From CAWDDG01 sp963801065 (GTDB taxonomy: Bacteria > Actinomycetota > Actinomycetes > Jiangellales > Jiangellaceae): DNA of 64,000 bases. Positions within the stretch are counted from its first letter, which is position 1, and each line of letters opens with the position of its first letter. The stretch covers positions 124,001-188,000 of the forward strand of contig CAWDDG010000002.1 of the NCBI GenBank assembly GCA_963801065.1. Reading direction: 5' to 3'. This document shows positions 46,045-55,784 of the stretch, one piece after another. Under the pieces are notes generated by a model. The model saw only the letters and a list, made by a program, of their open reading frames with translations, was not told where the DNA came from and made no database searches. The position numbers and the translations under genes were made by a program.

Positions 46045-48925
46045 TCACTCCGGGACGACGTTGACCAGCGTCGGCGCCCGGACGACGACGGTCCGCACGC
46101 CCCGCCCGTCCAGCGCCCGCCGCACGGCAGGCGAGTCCAGAGCCAGCTCGCGCAGCGTGTCCTCGTCGACCGACGGCGGCACCTCGAGCCTGTCCCGCAC
46201 CTTGCCCGCCACTTGCACCACGCAGGTGACCGTCTCCTCCACCAGATAGGCGGGGTCCGCGACCGGGAACGGCTCGTATGCGAGCGACTGCTCGTGGCCC
46301 AGTCGCGACCACAGCTCCTCCGCGACGTGCGGGGCGAACGGCGCCGTCAGCCGAGATCATGACCTCGGCCACCTCGCGCGGGACCGTCACGAGCTTGGTG
46401 GCGTGGTTGTTGAGCTCGATCAGCCGGGCGATGGCCGTGTTGAACCGCAGCGCCTCCATGTCGGTGCGGACGGCGTCAATGGTGCGGTGCATGACCTTGA
46501 GGGTGGCGTCGTCGGGCTTGCCGTCGCCGACGACCGGCTTCCCCGTCTCCTCGGACAACACGTTGCGCCACAGCCGTTGCAGGAAGCGCAGCGATCCGAC
46601 GACGGCCCTGGTCTCCCACGGCCGGGAGACGTCGAGCGGCCCCATCGACATCTCGTACACGCGCAGCGTGTCGGCGCCGTACGCCTCGTACATGTCGTCC
46701 GGCGAGACGACGTTCTTCAGGCTCTTGCCCATCTTCCCGTACTCGCGGTTGACCGCCTTGCCGTCGTAGGCGTAATCGCCGTCGCCCGTCTCCACGACCC
46801 GATCCGCGGGTACGTACTGACCGCGCTCGTCGATATAGGCGTAGGCCTGGATGTAGCCCTGGTTGAACAGCTTGTAGAACGGCTCCTCGCTGCAGATGTG
46901 GCCCAGGTCGAAGAGGATCTTGTGCCAGAAGCGCGCGTACAGCAGGTGCAGGACGGCGTGCTCGACCCCGCCGACGTAGAAGTCGACACCGCCGGGGTCG
47001 CCAGGCGACCGCGGTCCCATCCAGTACCGCTCGTTCAGCGGGTCGACCAGGCGCTCTGCATTGGTGGGGTCGACGTATCGCAGTTCGTACCAACACGACC
47101 CGGCCCAGTTCGGCATCGTGTTGGTGTCGCGTCGGAACCGCTTCGGCCCGTCGCCGAGGTCCAACTCGAGCTCCACCCACTCCGGCACCCGGGCCAGCGG
47201 TGGCTCCGGCTCGGACTCGGTGTCGTCGGGCGCGAACGTCTTCGGCGAGTAGTCGGGAACGTCGGGCAGCTCGACCGGGAGCATCGAGTCCGGCACGGCC
47301 ACCGGGAGGTCGTGCTCGTCGTAGACGATCGGGAACGGCTCGCCCCAGTACCGCTGCCGGCTGAACAGCCAGTCGCGGAGCCGGTACGTGACCGTCCCCT
47401 CGCCCAGACCCTTGGCCTCGAGCCAGCCGATGATCGCCGTCTTGGCATCGGCGACGCCCAGACCGTTCAGGCTGATCTCGTCGTTGGCCGAGTTGATCGC
47501 CGGCCCGTCGCCCAGGTAAGCCTCGCCGGCCCAGCCCTCGGGTGGCGCGACCGTGCGGACGATCGGCAGGTCGAACCGCTCGGCGAACTCCCAGTCGCGC
47601 TCGTCCTGGCCCGGGACCGCCATGATCGCGCCGGTGCCGTAACCCATCAGCACGTAGTCGGCGACGAAGACCGGGATGTTCTGGCCATTTGCGGGGTTGA
47701 CCGCGAACGAACCGGTGAAGACGCCGGTCTTCTCGCGCCCCTCGGTCTGGCGTTCCACCTCGGTCTTGGCTGCGGCGGCGGCGCGGTATGCCGCGACCGC
47801 CTCCGCCGGCTTGGCGTGCCCGCCCGTCCACGCATCCTTGGTGTCGTCCGGCCACGCCGACGCCGTCAGCGCGTCGAGCATCGGATGCTCGGGCGCGACC
47901 ACCATGAAGGTGGTGCCGAACAGCGTGTCCGGTCTGGTGGTGAACACCTCGAGCGCGTGGTGATCACCGTTCGCGGTGGTGATCGGGAAGGTCACCGTCG
48001 CGCCCGCGCTCCTCCCGATCCAGTTGCGCTGCATCGTCTTGACCTTGTCCGGCCACTCGATCCGGTCGAGGTCGTCGATCAGCCGGTCGGCGTACGCGGT
48101 GATCCGCAGCATCCACTGGCGCAGGCTGCGCTTGAAGACCGGGAAGTTGCCCCGCTCGCTGCGACCGTCGGAGGTGACCTCTTCGTTGGCGAGCACGGTG
48201 CCCAGGCCCGGACTCCAGTTGACCGGCGCGTCCGACACGTACGCCAGCCGCTGCGCGTCGACGACGCGACGCCGCTCGAGCTCGCCGAGCTCGGACCAGG
48301 CCCGGCCGTCAGGTGTCGGCCGGCGGCCCGACTCGTACTCGGCGACCAGTTCCGCGATCGGGCGCGCCCGCCCGCGACCGTCGGCGGCCTCGTGGTCGTA
48401 CCAGGACTCGAAGATCTGCAGGAAGATCCACTGCGTCCACCGGACGTACCCGGGGTCGGTGGTCGCGAACGACCGGCGCCGGTCGTGGGCCAGCCCGAGG
48501 CGCCGCAGCTGACGACGCATGTTGGCCATGTTGGCCTCGGTCGTGATCCGCGGATGTTGGCCGGTCTGGACGGCGTACTGCTCTGCCGGTAGCCCGAACG
48601 CGTCGTACGACAAGGCATGCAGGACGTTGATGCCGCACATGCGCTTGTACCGACCGAGCACGTCGGTGGCGATGTACCCCAGAGGGTGTCCGACGTGCAG
48701 CCCCTCGCCGGACGGGTAGGGGAACATGTCCATCAGGAAGAACTTCTCCCTGCCCTGCACGTCGCCGGCCAGCGGACCGGTCGGGTTCGGCGCTTCGAAG
48801 GTGCCCTCCGACTCCCAGTGGTCCTGCCATCGCCGCTCGATCTCGGCGGCCAGGGCGCTGGTGTAGCGGTGCGGCGCCGCGTCGGTGTCGGCGCTCGCGG
48901 CGTCGCGGGTCTGGGTCTCGCTCAT
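46045..48925 (-). CDS. leuS: Leucyl-tRNA synthetase (one frameshift)
   Basis: About 959 residues. HIGH-type motif 'HVGHPLGYIATD', KMSKS-type 'YGKMGKSLKNVVSPDD', the editing domain ('TTRPDTLFGTTFMVVAPEHP'), and the C-terminus 'LVEETVTCVVQVAGKVRDRLEV' in another frame. Removing one G near 46350 joins 'REVAEVMIS' to 'LTAPFAPHVAEELWSRLGHE'. Length 2881 nt is three-fold plus one. An essential enzyme, so an assembly error is likely. ATG 48925 has only a weak ribosome site; the leader upstream is strongly structured. Confidence 0.93.
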
Positions 48926-49131
48926 CGGGTGTCGTCGTCCCTCGTCGATCGTGGTCGGCCCTGCGGAAACTGGAAGACCCTCGCACAGGAGGGGTCCGCC
49001 GCGCTGACGCGACGCTCGTGGCGTCCGCTGCAGGTCAGCGCGGCCCGGTAAGGACGAGCAGGCCTCGCACGTAGATCAGGGTAGCGCACCGCGTGACCGG
49101 CGGCCCGCCGTCACCGGGTCAAGGGCCTGAC
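48926..49131 (-). promoter_or_regulatory. Structured leader upstream of leuS
   Basis: On the minus strand before the leuS start there is a 10-bp perfect stem (49034-49043 pairing with 48999-49008) enclosing GACGC/GCGTC. A second hairpin follows closer to the start (GACCC at ~48992-48996 with GGGTC at ~48976-48980). A third sits at 49093-49114. A 5'-leader control element for leuS is possible. I found no T-box core sequence, so class is unknown. Confidence 0.35.
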
Positions 49132-49205
49132 CGGACTTCGATAGCGAGAAGGTCGCCAAACCGGCCGTCTGCGCCTTGTTTCGGCGTTCTCGCTATTCAA
49201 GTCCG
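49132..49205. terminator. Large hairpin downstream of VKOR gene
   Basis: Arms 49132-49150 and 49187-49205 pair over 17 of 19 positions (CGGACTT, two mismatches, ATAGCGAGAA), with a ~36-nt loop that can pair partly again. It lies 30 bp beyond the VKOR stop. Its size and nested build resemble the 885-976 palindrome. Probably a terminator. Confidence 0.6.
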
Positions 49206-49234
49206 ACGCAGCGGTTGACGTCACGCATCGGCGA

Positions 49235-49891
49235 TCAGACCAGCGAGGACCAGTAGTCCCAGAACCGGACGAGGACCAGGGCCGCGATCACCAGGAACCA
49301 GAGCACGAGCACGAAGTTGCGATTGCGCACCACGACCCGACGCACGCCTGCGGACACCTGGATGTGCCCCGCCTGGACGTTGTGCACGGTGACGTACCAG
49401 AAGATCGGGATGGTGACGATCCAGACGACCATGCAGTAGGGGCACAGCGCGTCGATGTCGTAGAGGCTCTGGTAGATCAGCCAGTGCACGAACACGACGC
49501 CGAACACCGTCCCCGCCTGAAGGCCCAGCCAGAACCACCGCGGCAACCTTGCTCCCGTCAGCAGGACGATGCCGATGGTCGTGACCGCCGCGAACGCCGC
49601 AATGCCGATCAGCGGGTTGGCGAAGCCGAACGCCTCGGCCTGCCACGTCTTCATGACCGAGCCGCACGAGAGCACCGGGTTGAAGCTGCAGCTCGGGACG
49701 TAGTCCGGGTCCTCGAGCAGCTCGATCCGCTCGACGGTCAGCACGAAGGCCGCAAGGAAGCCGACGGCACCCCCGATCGTCAGCAGCGACCCCAGCCCAC
49801 GGCCCGCACCACCGGCGCGCTGATGATCGGTCGGCGCGTCCAGGTCGACGTCGAGGTCGTCGGCCTCACTGGTCTCGAGGTCTCCGGTCAT
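49235..49891 (-). CDS. Vitamin K epoxide reductase (VKOR) family protein
   Basis: 218 residues, four or five membrane helices. Conserved cysteines: 'VPSCSFNPVLSCGSVM' (loop pair) and the active-site 'ALCPYCMVVW' (CxxC). It reoxidises periplasmic-type DsbA partners using quinone, driving disulfide formation outside the cytoplasm. No exported DsbA is next to it; the DsbA-like gene at 55.2 kb lacks a signal peptide. Confidence 0.93.
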   Translation of the reverse strand: MTGDLETSEADDLDVDLDAPTDHQRAGGAGRGLGSLLTIGGAVGFLAAFVLTVERIELLEDPDYVPSCSFNPVLSCGSVMKTWQAEAFGFANPLIGIAAFAAVTTIGIVLLTGARLPRWFWLGLQAGTVFGVVFVHWLIYQSLYDIDALCPYCMVVWIVTIPIFWYVTVHNVQAGHIQVSAGVRRVVVRNRNFVLVLWFLVIAALVLVRFWDYWSSLV

Positions 49892-49989
49892 ATCTCCACT
49901 CGTTTTTCGCGCATCGGCGGCGGCCGAGCTTCCGGGCTGCCGGCTAGATCAACGTACGCCGGGTCGGCCCGGCGCCCACGCGGCGGGCC

Positions 49990-51228
49990 TCACGGCACCT
50001 CGACGACCCGCTTGGCGCCCTCGTCCTTGACGATCGTGAAAGCGTCCTGGACGGCGCCTGACAGGGTCCGCGACTCGTACCGCATCGTGTCGGCGTCGAC
50101 CCGGACCACCTGGTATGTCTGCAGGTCCTGCGCGCTGTGCTGCAGCTCGGCACCGTGCCGGCCCCACCCGTCGGGATCGCCGAGGTCGTACATCTTCGAC
50201 CCCGAGACCGACACGACGTACACCGGGCCGTGCTCCGCGATCCGGCCGCGTCCGTATGTGTGATCGTGGCCCTGGAGCACGAGGTCCACGTCGTGCTCCT
50301 CCAGGATCGGCAACCAGGCCTCGCGGACCTCCGGGTTGTCCCGGTCCCCCGCCGTCGAGAACACCGGGTGGTGGAAGACGACCACCGACCAGCGCTGCGG
50401 GTTCGCCGTGAGGACGTCGTCGAGCCAGTCGCCCTGCGCCGCGAGCGCGGTGTTGGAGTTGAGCACGACGAACCGGACGCCCTGGTAGTCGACGTAATAG
50501 ACGGTCTCGGCGGGCACGCCGCCCGACCCGGGGCCGTTCTCAGGGAACGCGAACTGCGGCTGCCAGCTGCGGGAGACCCGCGCCGGATCGTGGTGGTCGT
50601 GGTTGCCCGCGGCGGCGATGGTCAGGGCGCTGGTGGCCGACGGCGCAGCGGCGTCGAACCAGGCGCCCCACTGAGCATCGGAGTCGGCGTCGTCGACGAG
50701 GTCTCCCGCGTGCAGCCACACGCGTGCCCCCGGCACGTCCCCTGCCGCCTGCTCGACCAATCGGGCCCACTGCTGGCCGAGGCCGCGTTGCGCGTCGCCG
50801 AGATAGACGAAGGTGAACGGCTCCGGCGAGGCTGTCGCCGTGGTGAACTCGGACCAGTCGCTCCAGTCTGTCCCGTCGCCGACACGGTAGGTGTAGGTCG
50901 TGCCCGGATCGAGGTGGTCGAACACCGCAGTGTGTGACCGCGCGGCGTACCCGTCGGCCACGAGCCGTGCGGAGCTCACCGCCGGTACCTGCTGCGCCGC
51001 CCCGCCGCGCGGCCCACGGAGCTCGGCCTGCGCTCCGAGGACGTCGGCTTCGGTCCGCCATGTCACGGCAAGCGACGATGCCGGATCCGACGTCGGCGTG
51101 AGGACGATCCGGTCCGGCTTCGACAGCGGCTCGTCGCGGGCCGGCTCCGGCCCGGCTGCGACGAGCACCGCCACCGCCAGTCCGGCCGCCGCGACCGCCG
51201 CCCGGCCCGGTCGCGTCCAGTTGACCAT
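49990..51228 (-). CDS. Secreted metallophosphoesterase, purple-acid-phosphatase-like
   Basis: 412 residues from ATG 51228 (ATG 51240 possible). Signal peptide (basic N-terminus, then 'AAVAAAGLAVAVLVAAGPEPA'), an N-terminal fibronectin-like domain (~40-145; 'LDPGTTYTYRVGDG'), and a calcineurin-like phosphoesterase domain with metal ligands in 'FVYLGDAQ', 'LHAGDLVDDAD', 'AAGNHDHH', 'VVVFHHPVF' and 'VLQGHDHTYGRG'. Likely an extracellular phosphatase or phosphodiesterase for phosphate scavenging. Confidence 0.92.
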   Translation of the reverse strand: MVNWTRPGRAAVAAAGLAVAVLVAAGPEPARDEPLSKPDRIVLTPTSDPASSLAVTWRTEADVLGAQAELRGPRGGAAQQVPAVSSARLVADGYAARSHTAVFDHLDPGTTYTYRVGDGTDWSDWSEFTTATASPEPFTFVYLGDAQRGLGQQWARLVEQAAGDVPGARVWLHAGDLVDDADSDAQWGAWFDAAAPSATSALTIAAAGNHDHHDPARVSRSWQPQFAFPENGPGSGGVPAETVYYVDYQGVRFVVLNSNTALAAQGDWLDDVLTANPQRWSVVVFHHPVFSTAGDRDNPEVREAWLPILEEHDVDLVLQGHDHTYGRGRIAEHGPVYVVSVSGSKMYDLGDPDGWGRHGAELQHSAQDLQTYQVVRVDADTMRYESRTLSGAVQDAFTIVKDEGAKRVVEVP

Positions 51229-51499
51229 CGCCCCAAGCATCCACCCTGATCCAGCCGTCGCCGAACTGCTGCACTCTGCGACCATCGCGGTGACGGCCGA
51301 AATGCCGATCGACCGGCTCTGGCATGCGGTTCCGGCGTTTTCCGACAGTCAGCGAGGTGTGGCTGCGCCTGTTGGAGACGTATGGCCTCTGATGCGCCCG
51401 GGCCGTTCATGTGACCACAGAGCGCGGCCCGTGCCAGGATCTGGCCATCATTCGGATGGGGGCCTGCCTCGTACCGTGCGCTGCTGAAGGAGGTGGACG

Positions 51500-52555
51500 A
51501 TGACGTCGCCGTCGTCCGACGAGTTCGCCGAGCGCCTCGTGGCCGCCACCCTGGGCATGGTGGACGTGCTTGCTGTCTACCTGGGCGACCGCCTCGGCTG
51601 GTACCGCGCGCTCGCCGATGGCGGGCCCGCGACGGCAGCCGAGCTCACGGCCAGGGCGGGCGGCGCTGAGCGGTACGCACGCGAGTGGCTGGAGCAGCAG
51701 GCGGCGAGCGGCATCGTGACGGTGGGCGAGGACGGCCGTTTCTCACTGCCCGGCGGAGCGGCCGAGGTGCTCACGGACGAGAACAGCCTCGCCTACCTCG
51801 CGCCGCTGGCCCGAATGTTCAGTGCGGCAGCCGTTCAGCTGCCTGCGCTGGTCGAGGCCTACCGGAGCGGTGGTGGCGTCGGCTGGGCACAGTACGGAGT
51901 TGACATGCGCGAGTCGCAGGCGGACATGAACCGGCCCTGGTTCGAGCACCGGCTGGCCGGTGCGCTCGCCGGCGTGAGCGATGTCCACGCCGTGCTCGGA
52001 CGACCCGGAGCCCGCATCGCCGACATCGGATGTGGCAGCGGATGGTCGAGCATCGCTCTCGCGCGCGCCTATCCGGGGTCGTCGGTCGACGGCTACGACC
52101 TCGACCTCGCGTCGGTGGAGCTCGCCCGTCAAAACGCCGACGCCGCCGGCCTGGACGGACAAGTGCGGTTCCACCACGCGGACGCTGCCGTGCTAGAGCG
52201 GCAAACACACGACGCGCTGTTCGCGTTCGAGTGCATCCACGACATGTCGAGACCGGTCGAGGTGCTCGCCGCCATGCGCCGGGCACGTAGCCACAACGGC
52301 ACAGTCGTCGTCATGGACGAGGCTGTCGCCGACACCTTCGCGCCACCGGGCGACGACGTGGAGAAACTCATGTACGGCTACAGCCTGTTGATCTGTCTAC
52401 CGGATGGGCTGTCCAGCCAGCCGTCCGCGGCAACCGGCACCGTCATGCGCCCTGACACACTTCGGCAGTACGCCACCGAGGCAGGGTTCGGCGAGGTTGT
52501 CGTGCTCCCGATCGACGACTTCGGACTCTGGCGGTTCTACCAGCTTCGGGCCTGA
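51500..52555 (+). CDS. Class I SAM-dependent methyltransferase with HTH-like N-domain
   Basis: 351 residues; AAGGAGG 8 nt before ATG 51500. The N-terminal ~90 residues form a winged-helix dimerisation-type domain ('GPATAAELTARAGGAERYAREWLEQQAASGIV'). Motif I is 'RIADIGCGSGWSSIALARAYPG' and post-I 'VDGYDLDLASVELARQNA'. O-methyltransferase-like overall; the substrate is unknown. Confidence 0.88.
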   Translation: MTSPSSDEFAERLVAATLGMVDVLAVYLGDRLGWYRALADGGPATAAELTARAGGAERYAREWLEQQAASGIVTVGEDGRFSLPGGAAEVLTDENSLAYLAPLARMFSAAAVQLPALVEAYRSGGGVGWAQYGVDMRESQADMNRPWFEHRLAGALAGVSDVHAVLGRPGARIADIGCGSGWSSIALARAYPGSSVDGYDLDLASVELARQNADAAGLDGQVRFHHADAAVLERQTHDALFAFECIHDMSRPVEVLAAMRRARSHNGTVVVMDEAVADTFAPPGDDVEKLMYGYSLLICLPDGLSSQPSAATGTVMRPDTLRQYATEAGFGEVVVLPIDDFGLWRFYQLRA

Positions 52556-52763
52556 GTATTCGACGGCGCCGCCTGACAGTGGCTTGCCCACCTCTTGCCG
52601 ACCCCACCCGTAGGGACAAGACCCTCGGCTGCGCACGGTCCTCGGCCGAGAGTGGGCGATTCGGCTGAAGGCTCGGCGCGGCGCGTCGACGTCGTCGAAC
52701 GCGGTGCGCCTCACCATCGGGTAGTATTCGTGAAGCTAGCACATAGTGAGGATAGATCACGAT

Positions 52764-53228
52764 ATGGCGGACGTGGACAGGCATGGTGCGGCACTCGACC
52801 GGATACTCGAGTTCGTCGTGGTCTTGAACGACGACATGACCCATGGTCTGGCTCGCGACGGCCTGACCGTCTCGCGTGCCCACATGGTGTGGGAGCTGGG
52901 TCAACGAGGCCCGACGACACAAAGGGACCTCGCCGATGCCATGAAGGTGAGCGCTCGCAGCATCACCGGGCTTGTCGACGCGCTTGTCGCGACCGGCTTC
53001 GTGACCCGAGAGCCACATCCCACGGACCGTCGGGCGACCCTCGTCTCGTTCACCGAGCATGGAGCGCGGACAGCTGAGGCCTTGGAACGCGGCCAGAAGG
53101 AACTCGCCCGCATCCTCTTCTCGGGGATGACTGACGATCAGTTCGACTGCTTCGTCGACGGCCTGGATCAGATCCTGGCACGTCTCCGCGACCACGGAGT
53201 CTCACGGGATCGTGAGGTCAGCCAGTGA
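52764..53228 (+). CDS. MarR-family transcriptional regulator
   Basis: 154 residues from ATG 52764 (GTG 52746 possible). Winged helix 'GPTTQRDLADAMKVSARSITGLVDALVATGFVTREPHPTDRRATLVSFTEHG' (in parts) is the standard MarR DNA-binding core with the DxRxx wing. TAGTAT (52722-52727) upstream may be its -10. The stop overlaps the next gene (GTGA), so it likely controls itself and that membrane protein. Confidence 0.92.
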   Translation: MADVDRHGAALDRILEFVVVLNDDMTHGLARDGLTVSRAHMVWELGQRGPTTQRDLADAMKVSARSITGLVDALVATGFVTREPHPTDRRATLVSFTEHGARTAEALERGQKELARILFSGMTDDQFDCFVDGLDQILARLRDHGVSRDREVSQ

Positions 53229-53854
53229 CACAAGCCAACCAGGAAGCCACGCGAACGGTCATACCCGCACTGGTGCGCAAGGCGGTCTCGTTCGAGTTGG
53301 GCGTGTGGCGGAGTCTGTACCGCTGGACGATGCGACGACCTCGTGTACCCGACACCGGCGCAGAGCCGTTCAGCTACGCCGGTGCCGTGACGCCGCTCCT
53401 CTGGGTGTTCATCGCCGTGTCCGCGATCGAGGTCCCGGTCGCTCACCTGATCTTGCCGTGGGCGACCGCGCGAGTCATCGTGCTGGCGCTGGGAGTATGG
53501 GGCTTGACCTGGATGCTCGGGCTGCTGGCGAGCCTCAAGGTCCACCCGCACATCGTCGGCGACTCCGGGCTCCGCATCCGGTACGGCACCACGGTCGACA
53601 TCGCGATCCCATGGGATGCCATCGCCGCTTTACGAGTCGATCGCCGCGATCTACCCAGGTCCCGCACCGTCCAGCTCAGTCAGACCCAGTCCGGCACCGC
53701 CCTGCACATCGGCATAGCAAGCCAGACCAACGTTCACGTCGTTCTGCATCGCCCCGTGACGGTCCCATTGCCGAAGGGCCACGAGCCCATCACCGAGCTG
53801 CGCTTCTACGCCGACGACCCCCGCGCCCTCGTTGATCGGGCACGCCGAACCTGA
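53225..53854 (+). CDS. Hypothetical membrane protein coupled to MarR
   Basis: 209 residues. Two membrane helices in the middle ('VTPLLWVFIAVSAIEVPVAHLIL', 'VIVLALGVWGLTWMLGLLASL') and a C-terminal soluble domain of beta-strand character ('HPHIVGDSGLRIRYGTTVDIAIPWDAIAALRV'), similar to PH-like domains. Function unknown. Translationally coupled to the MarR gene. Confidence 0.8.
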   Translation: MTQANQEATRTVIPALVRKAVSFELGVWRSLYRWTMRRPRVPDTGAEPFSYAGAVTPLLWVFIAVSAIEVPVAHLILPWATARVIVLALGVWGLTWMLGLLASLKVHPHIVGDSGLRIRYGTTVDIAIPWDAIAALRVDRRDLPRSRTVQLSQTQSGTALHIGIASQTNVHVVLHRPVTVPLPKGHEPITELRFYADDPRALVDRARRT

Positions 53855-53860
53855 CCGGCA

Positions 53861-55054
53861 TCACGAGCCTCGCCCGACGATGGCCGAGGTGACGTCCGCA
53901 CCGCGGGGACCCTGGTACGGGTCAAATCCCTGCATATCCGGCAATTGGACTGCCCGGCTGATATCGCTCGGCGAGACGATTCCGACGACTCGTCTGTCGT
54001 CGTCGACAACGACGGCGCGTCCGTCGGTGCACCCGCGCATACGCGGCAACAGTTCGACCAGCGTCTCGTCTGGCCTCGCCAGCGGCACATCGTCCGGGGC
54101 GCAGGCGATGTCTTTCAAGGTGGTCGCCTGGCGACGGCTGGCTGGTACCGCGCGGATGCGGTTGAGCGTGGCTAGCCCCAGCAGCCGACCGTCGGGGCCT
54201 ACGAGCGGATATGACGAATAGCGGTGTGCCCAGGCGGTCTCGCTGATGAAGCGATCGAGCGACTCCTCAGGATCCGCCGCCACCGGACTCGCCGTCATCA
54301 CGTCGCTGACGCGGATGCCCTGGAGGGCCTCTGCGACACGGGTCTGCTGCTCCTCAGCCGTCGCGGCGTTGACAAGGAACAGCCCGATGAGCACAAGCCA
54401 GAGTCCCCCGATGCCAGCGCCCACTACCACCTGCAGGAAGCCCAGGGCCACCAGTAAGTACCCGAAGACGCGCCCGGCCCGGGCAGCGGTTACCGCGGCA
54501 CGGACGCGGTCACCACGCCAGGCCCACAGACCGGCTCGCAGCACCCGGCCACCGTCCAGTGGCGCGGCCGGGATCAGGTTGAACGCGGCGAGCATCACGT
54601 TGACGACCGCGAGGTAGGCGAACACGCCGACGACGAGATCGGACACGCCGGCGACATCGAGAATGGCCGCCGTGATCCCGGAGACGATCGCCACGGCAAG
54701 ACTCGCCAGCGGTCCCACGACCGCGATCCTGAAGTCCGCACCGGGCGAGGCAGGCTCCCCCTTCAACTGAGCGACTCCGCCGAACAGCCACAGGGTGATC
54801 CCCTCGACGGCGATGCCATTGCGCTGCGCGACCACTGCATGGGCGATTTCGTGTGCGAGCAGCGAGACGAAGAACAGAAGCGAGGCGGCAAGCGCGGCGA
54901 GTACGTACGCCACCGTGCTGTAGTCGGGATAGACGGTTGGAAACCGGCCTGTTGCCAGACCCACAACGAGGATCCCGAGGATGACCAGGACACTGAGATT
55001 CAGCCCGACCCGGACGCCGAAGATCCTCCCGAGCCGAATCGACTCACTAATCAT
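53861..55054 (-). CDS. Site-2 protease-like (M50) metalloprotease with CBS domains
   Basis: 397 residues. N-terminal membrane domain with the zinc motif HEIAH (residues 68-72) and the second motif 'FNLIPAAPLDGGRVLRA', then two CBS domains (~250-385; 'VSDVMTASPVAADPEESLDRFI', 'VVDDDRRVVGIVSPSDISRAVQ'). Rip3-type intramembrane protease; cleaves membrane-bound substrates such as anti-sigma factors, with CBS domains sensing adenosyl ligands. Substrates unknown. Confidence 0.93.
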   Translation of the reverse strand: MISESIRLGRIFGVRVGLNLSVLVILGILVVGLATGRFPTVYPDYSTVAYVLAALAASLLFFVSLLAHEIAHAVVAQRNGIAVEGITLWLFGGVAQLKGEPASPGADFRIAVVGPLASLAVAIVSGITAAILDVAGVSDLVVGVFAYLAVVNVMLAAFNLIPAAPLDGGRVLRAGLWAWRGDRVRAAVTAARAGRVFGYLLVALGFLQVVVGAGIGGLWLVLIGLFLVNAATAEEQQTRVAEALQGIRVSDVMTASPVAADPEESLDRFISETAWAHRYSSYPLVGPDGRLLGLATLNRIRAVPASRRQATTLKDIACAPDDVPLARPDETLVELLPRMRGCTDGRAVVVDDDRRVVGIVSPSDISRAVQLPDMQGFDPYQGPRGADVTSAIVGRGS

Positions 55055-55223
55055 GCCCGTTCACATCCTCACTTCGTTCCTATTGGCATTGCGCGGCTCC
55101 GGCCGCCGACACGTCGTGCGGCTGGCGCACATCGGCGTCGGCCAGCAAACGTTGGGCTCGAAGTAATTGTGGTCGCGAGCGGGACCGTCGCCCGAATCCG
55201 GCGCCCGGCCTCGTCGATGCCGA

Positions 55224-55784
55224 TCAGGGACCCGCGTTCGCCTCTGCGGCTCGCCCCAAGGCGTTGAACAGCGTATCGATGTCGAACGAGTCATCGTGAC
55301 GCACTCCGTTGATGAAGAACGTGGGTGTGCCGTTGACCCCGCTCCGGACACCGCTCAGGAAATCCTCACGGACGCGATCGGCATGCACGTGCTCGACGAG
55401 CTCCCGGCGGAAGCGCTCGACATCGAGTCCGAGCTCCGCCGCGTAAGAGTGGAGATCCTCGTCGCGGAGTCGGTTCTGGTTCGCGAACAGGTGATCGTGC
55501 ATTTCCCAGAACGCTCCCTGCTGCGCGGCCGCCTCGGCGGCCTCCGCGGCGGCCTCGGCGTGCGGATGTGATGTCGTGATCGGGAAGTTGCGGAACGCGA
55601 AGCGGAGCCGTTCACCCATCCTCCGCTGGATCTCCTTGACGATCGGATACGCGGCGCCGCAGTAGGGACACTCGAAGTCGCCGTATTCCACGAGGGTCAG
55701 CGGTGCGTCGGCCGATCCCTGCACGTGATCCCGGTCCTCCGACAGCGGCATCGTCAGCACCGGCTTCCACTGGGTCGCGCTCAC
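55224..55784 (-). CDS. DsbA-family thioredoxin-like protein, cytoplasmic
   Basis: 186 residues. Active site CPYC (Cys39-Cys42, 'YGDFECPYCGAAYPIV') and cis-Pro loop 'GVNGTPTFFINGV'. No signal peptide or membrane helix, so it acts in the cytoplasm. The GTG start overlaps the stop of the peroxiredoxin gene (GTGA), suggesting it reduces that enzyme or a shared partner. Confidence 0.92.
   Translation of the reverse strand: MSATQWKPVLTMPLSEDRDHVQGSADAPLTLVEYGDFECPYCGAAYPIVKEIQRRMGERLRFAFRNFPITTSHPHAEAAAEAAEAAAQQGAFWEMHDHLFANQNRLRDEDLHSYAAELGLDVERFRRELVEHVHADRVREDFLSGVRSGVNGTPTFFINGVRHDDSFDIDTLFNALGRAAEANAGP

Noticed and set aside
48926..49234. T-box riboswitch for leuS
   Set aside because: No TGGnACC-type core or specifier-loop layout was found; only unassigned hairpins remain.
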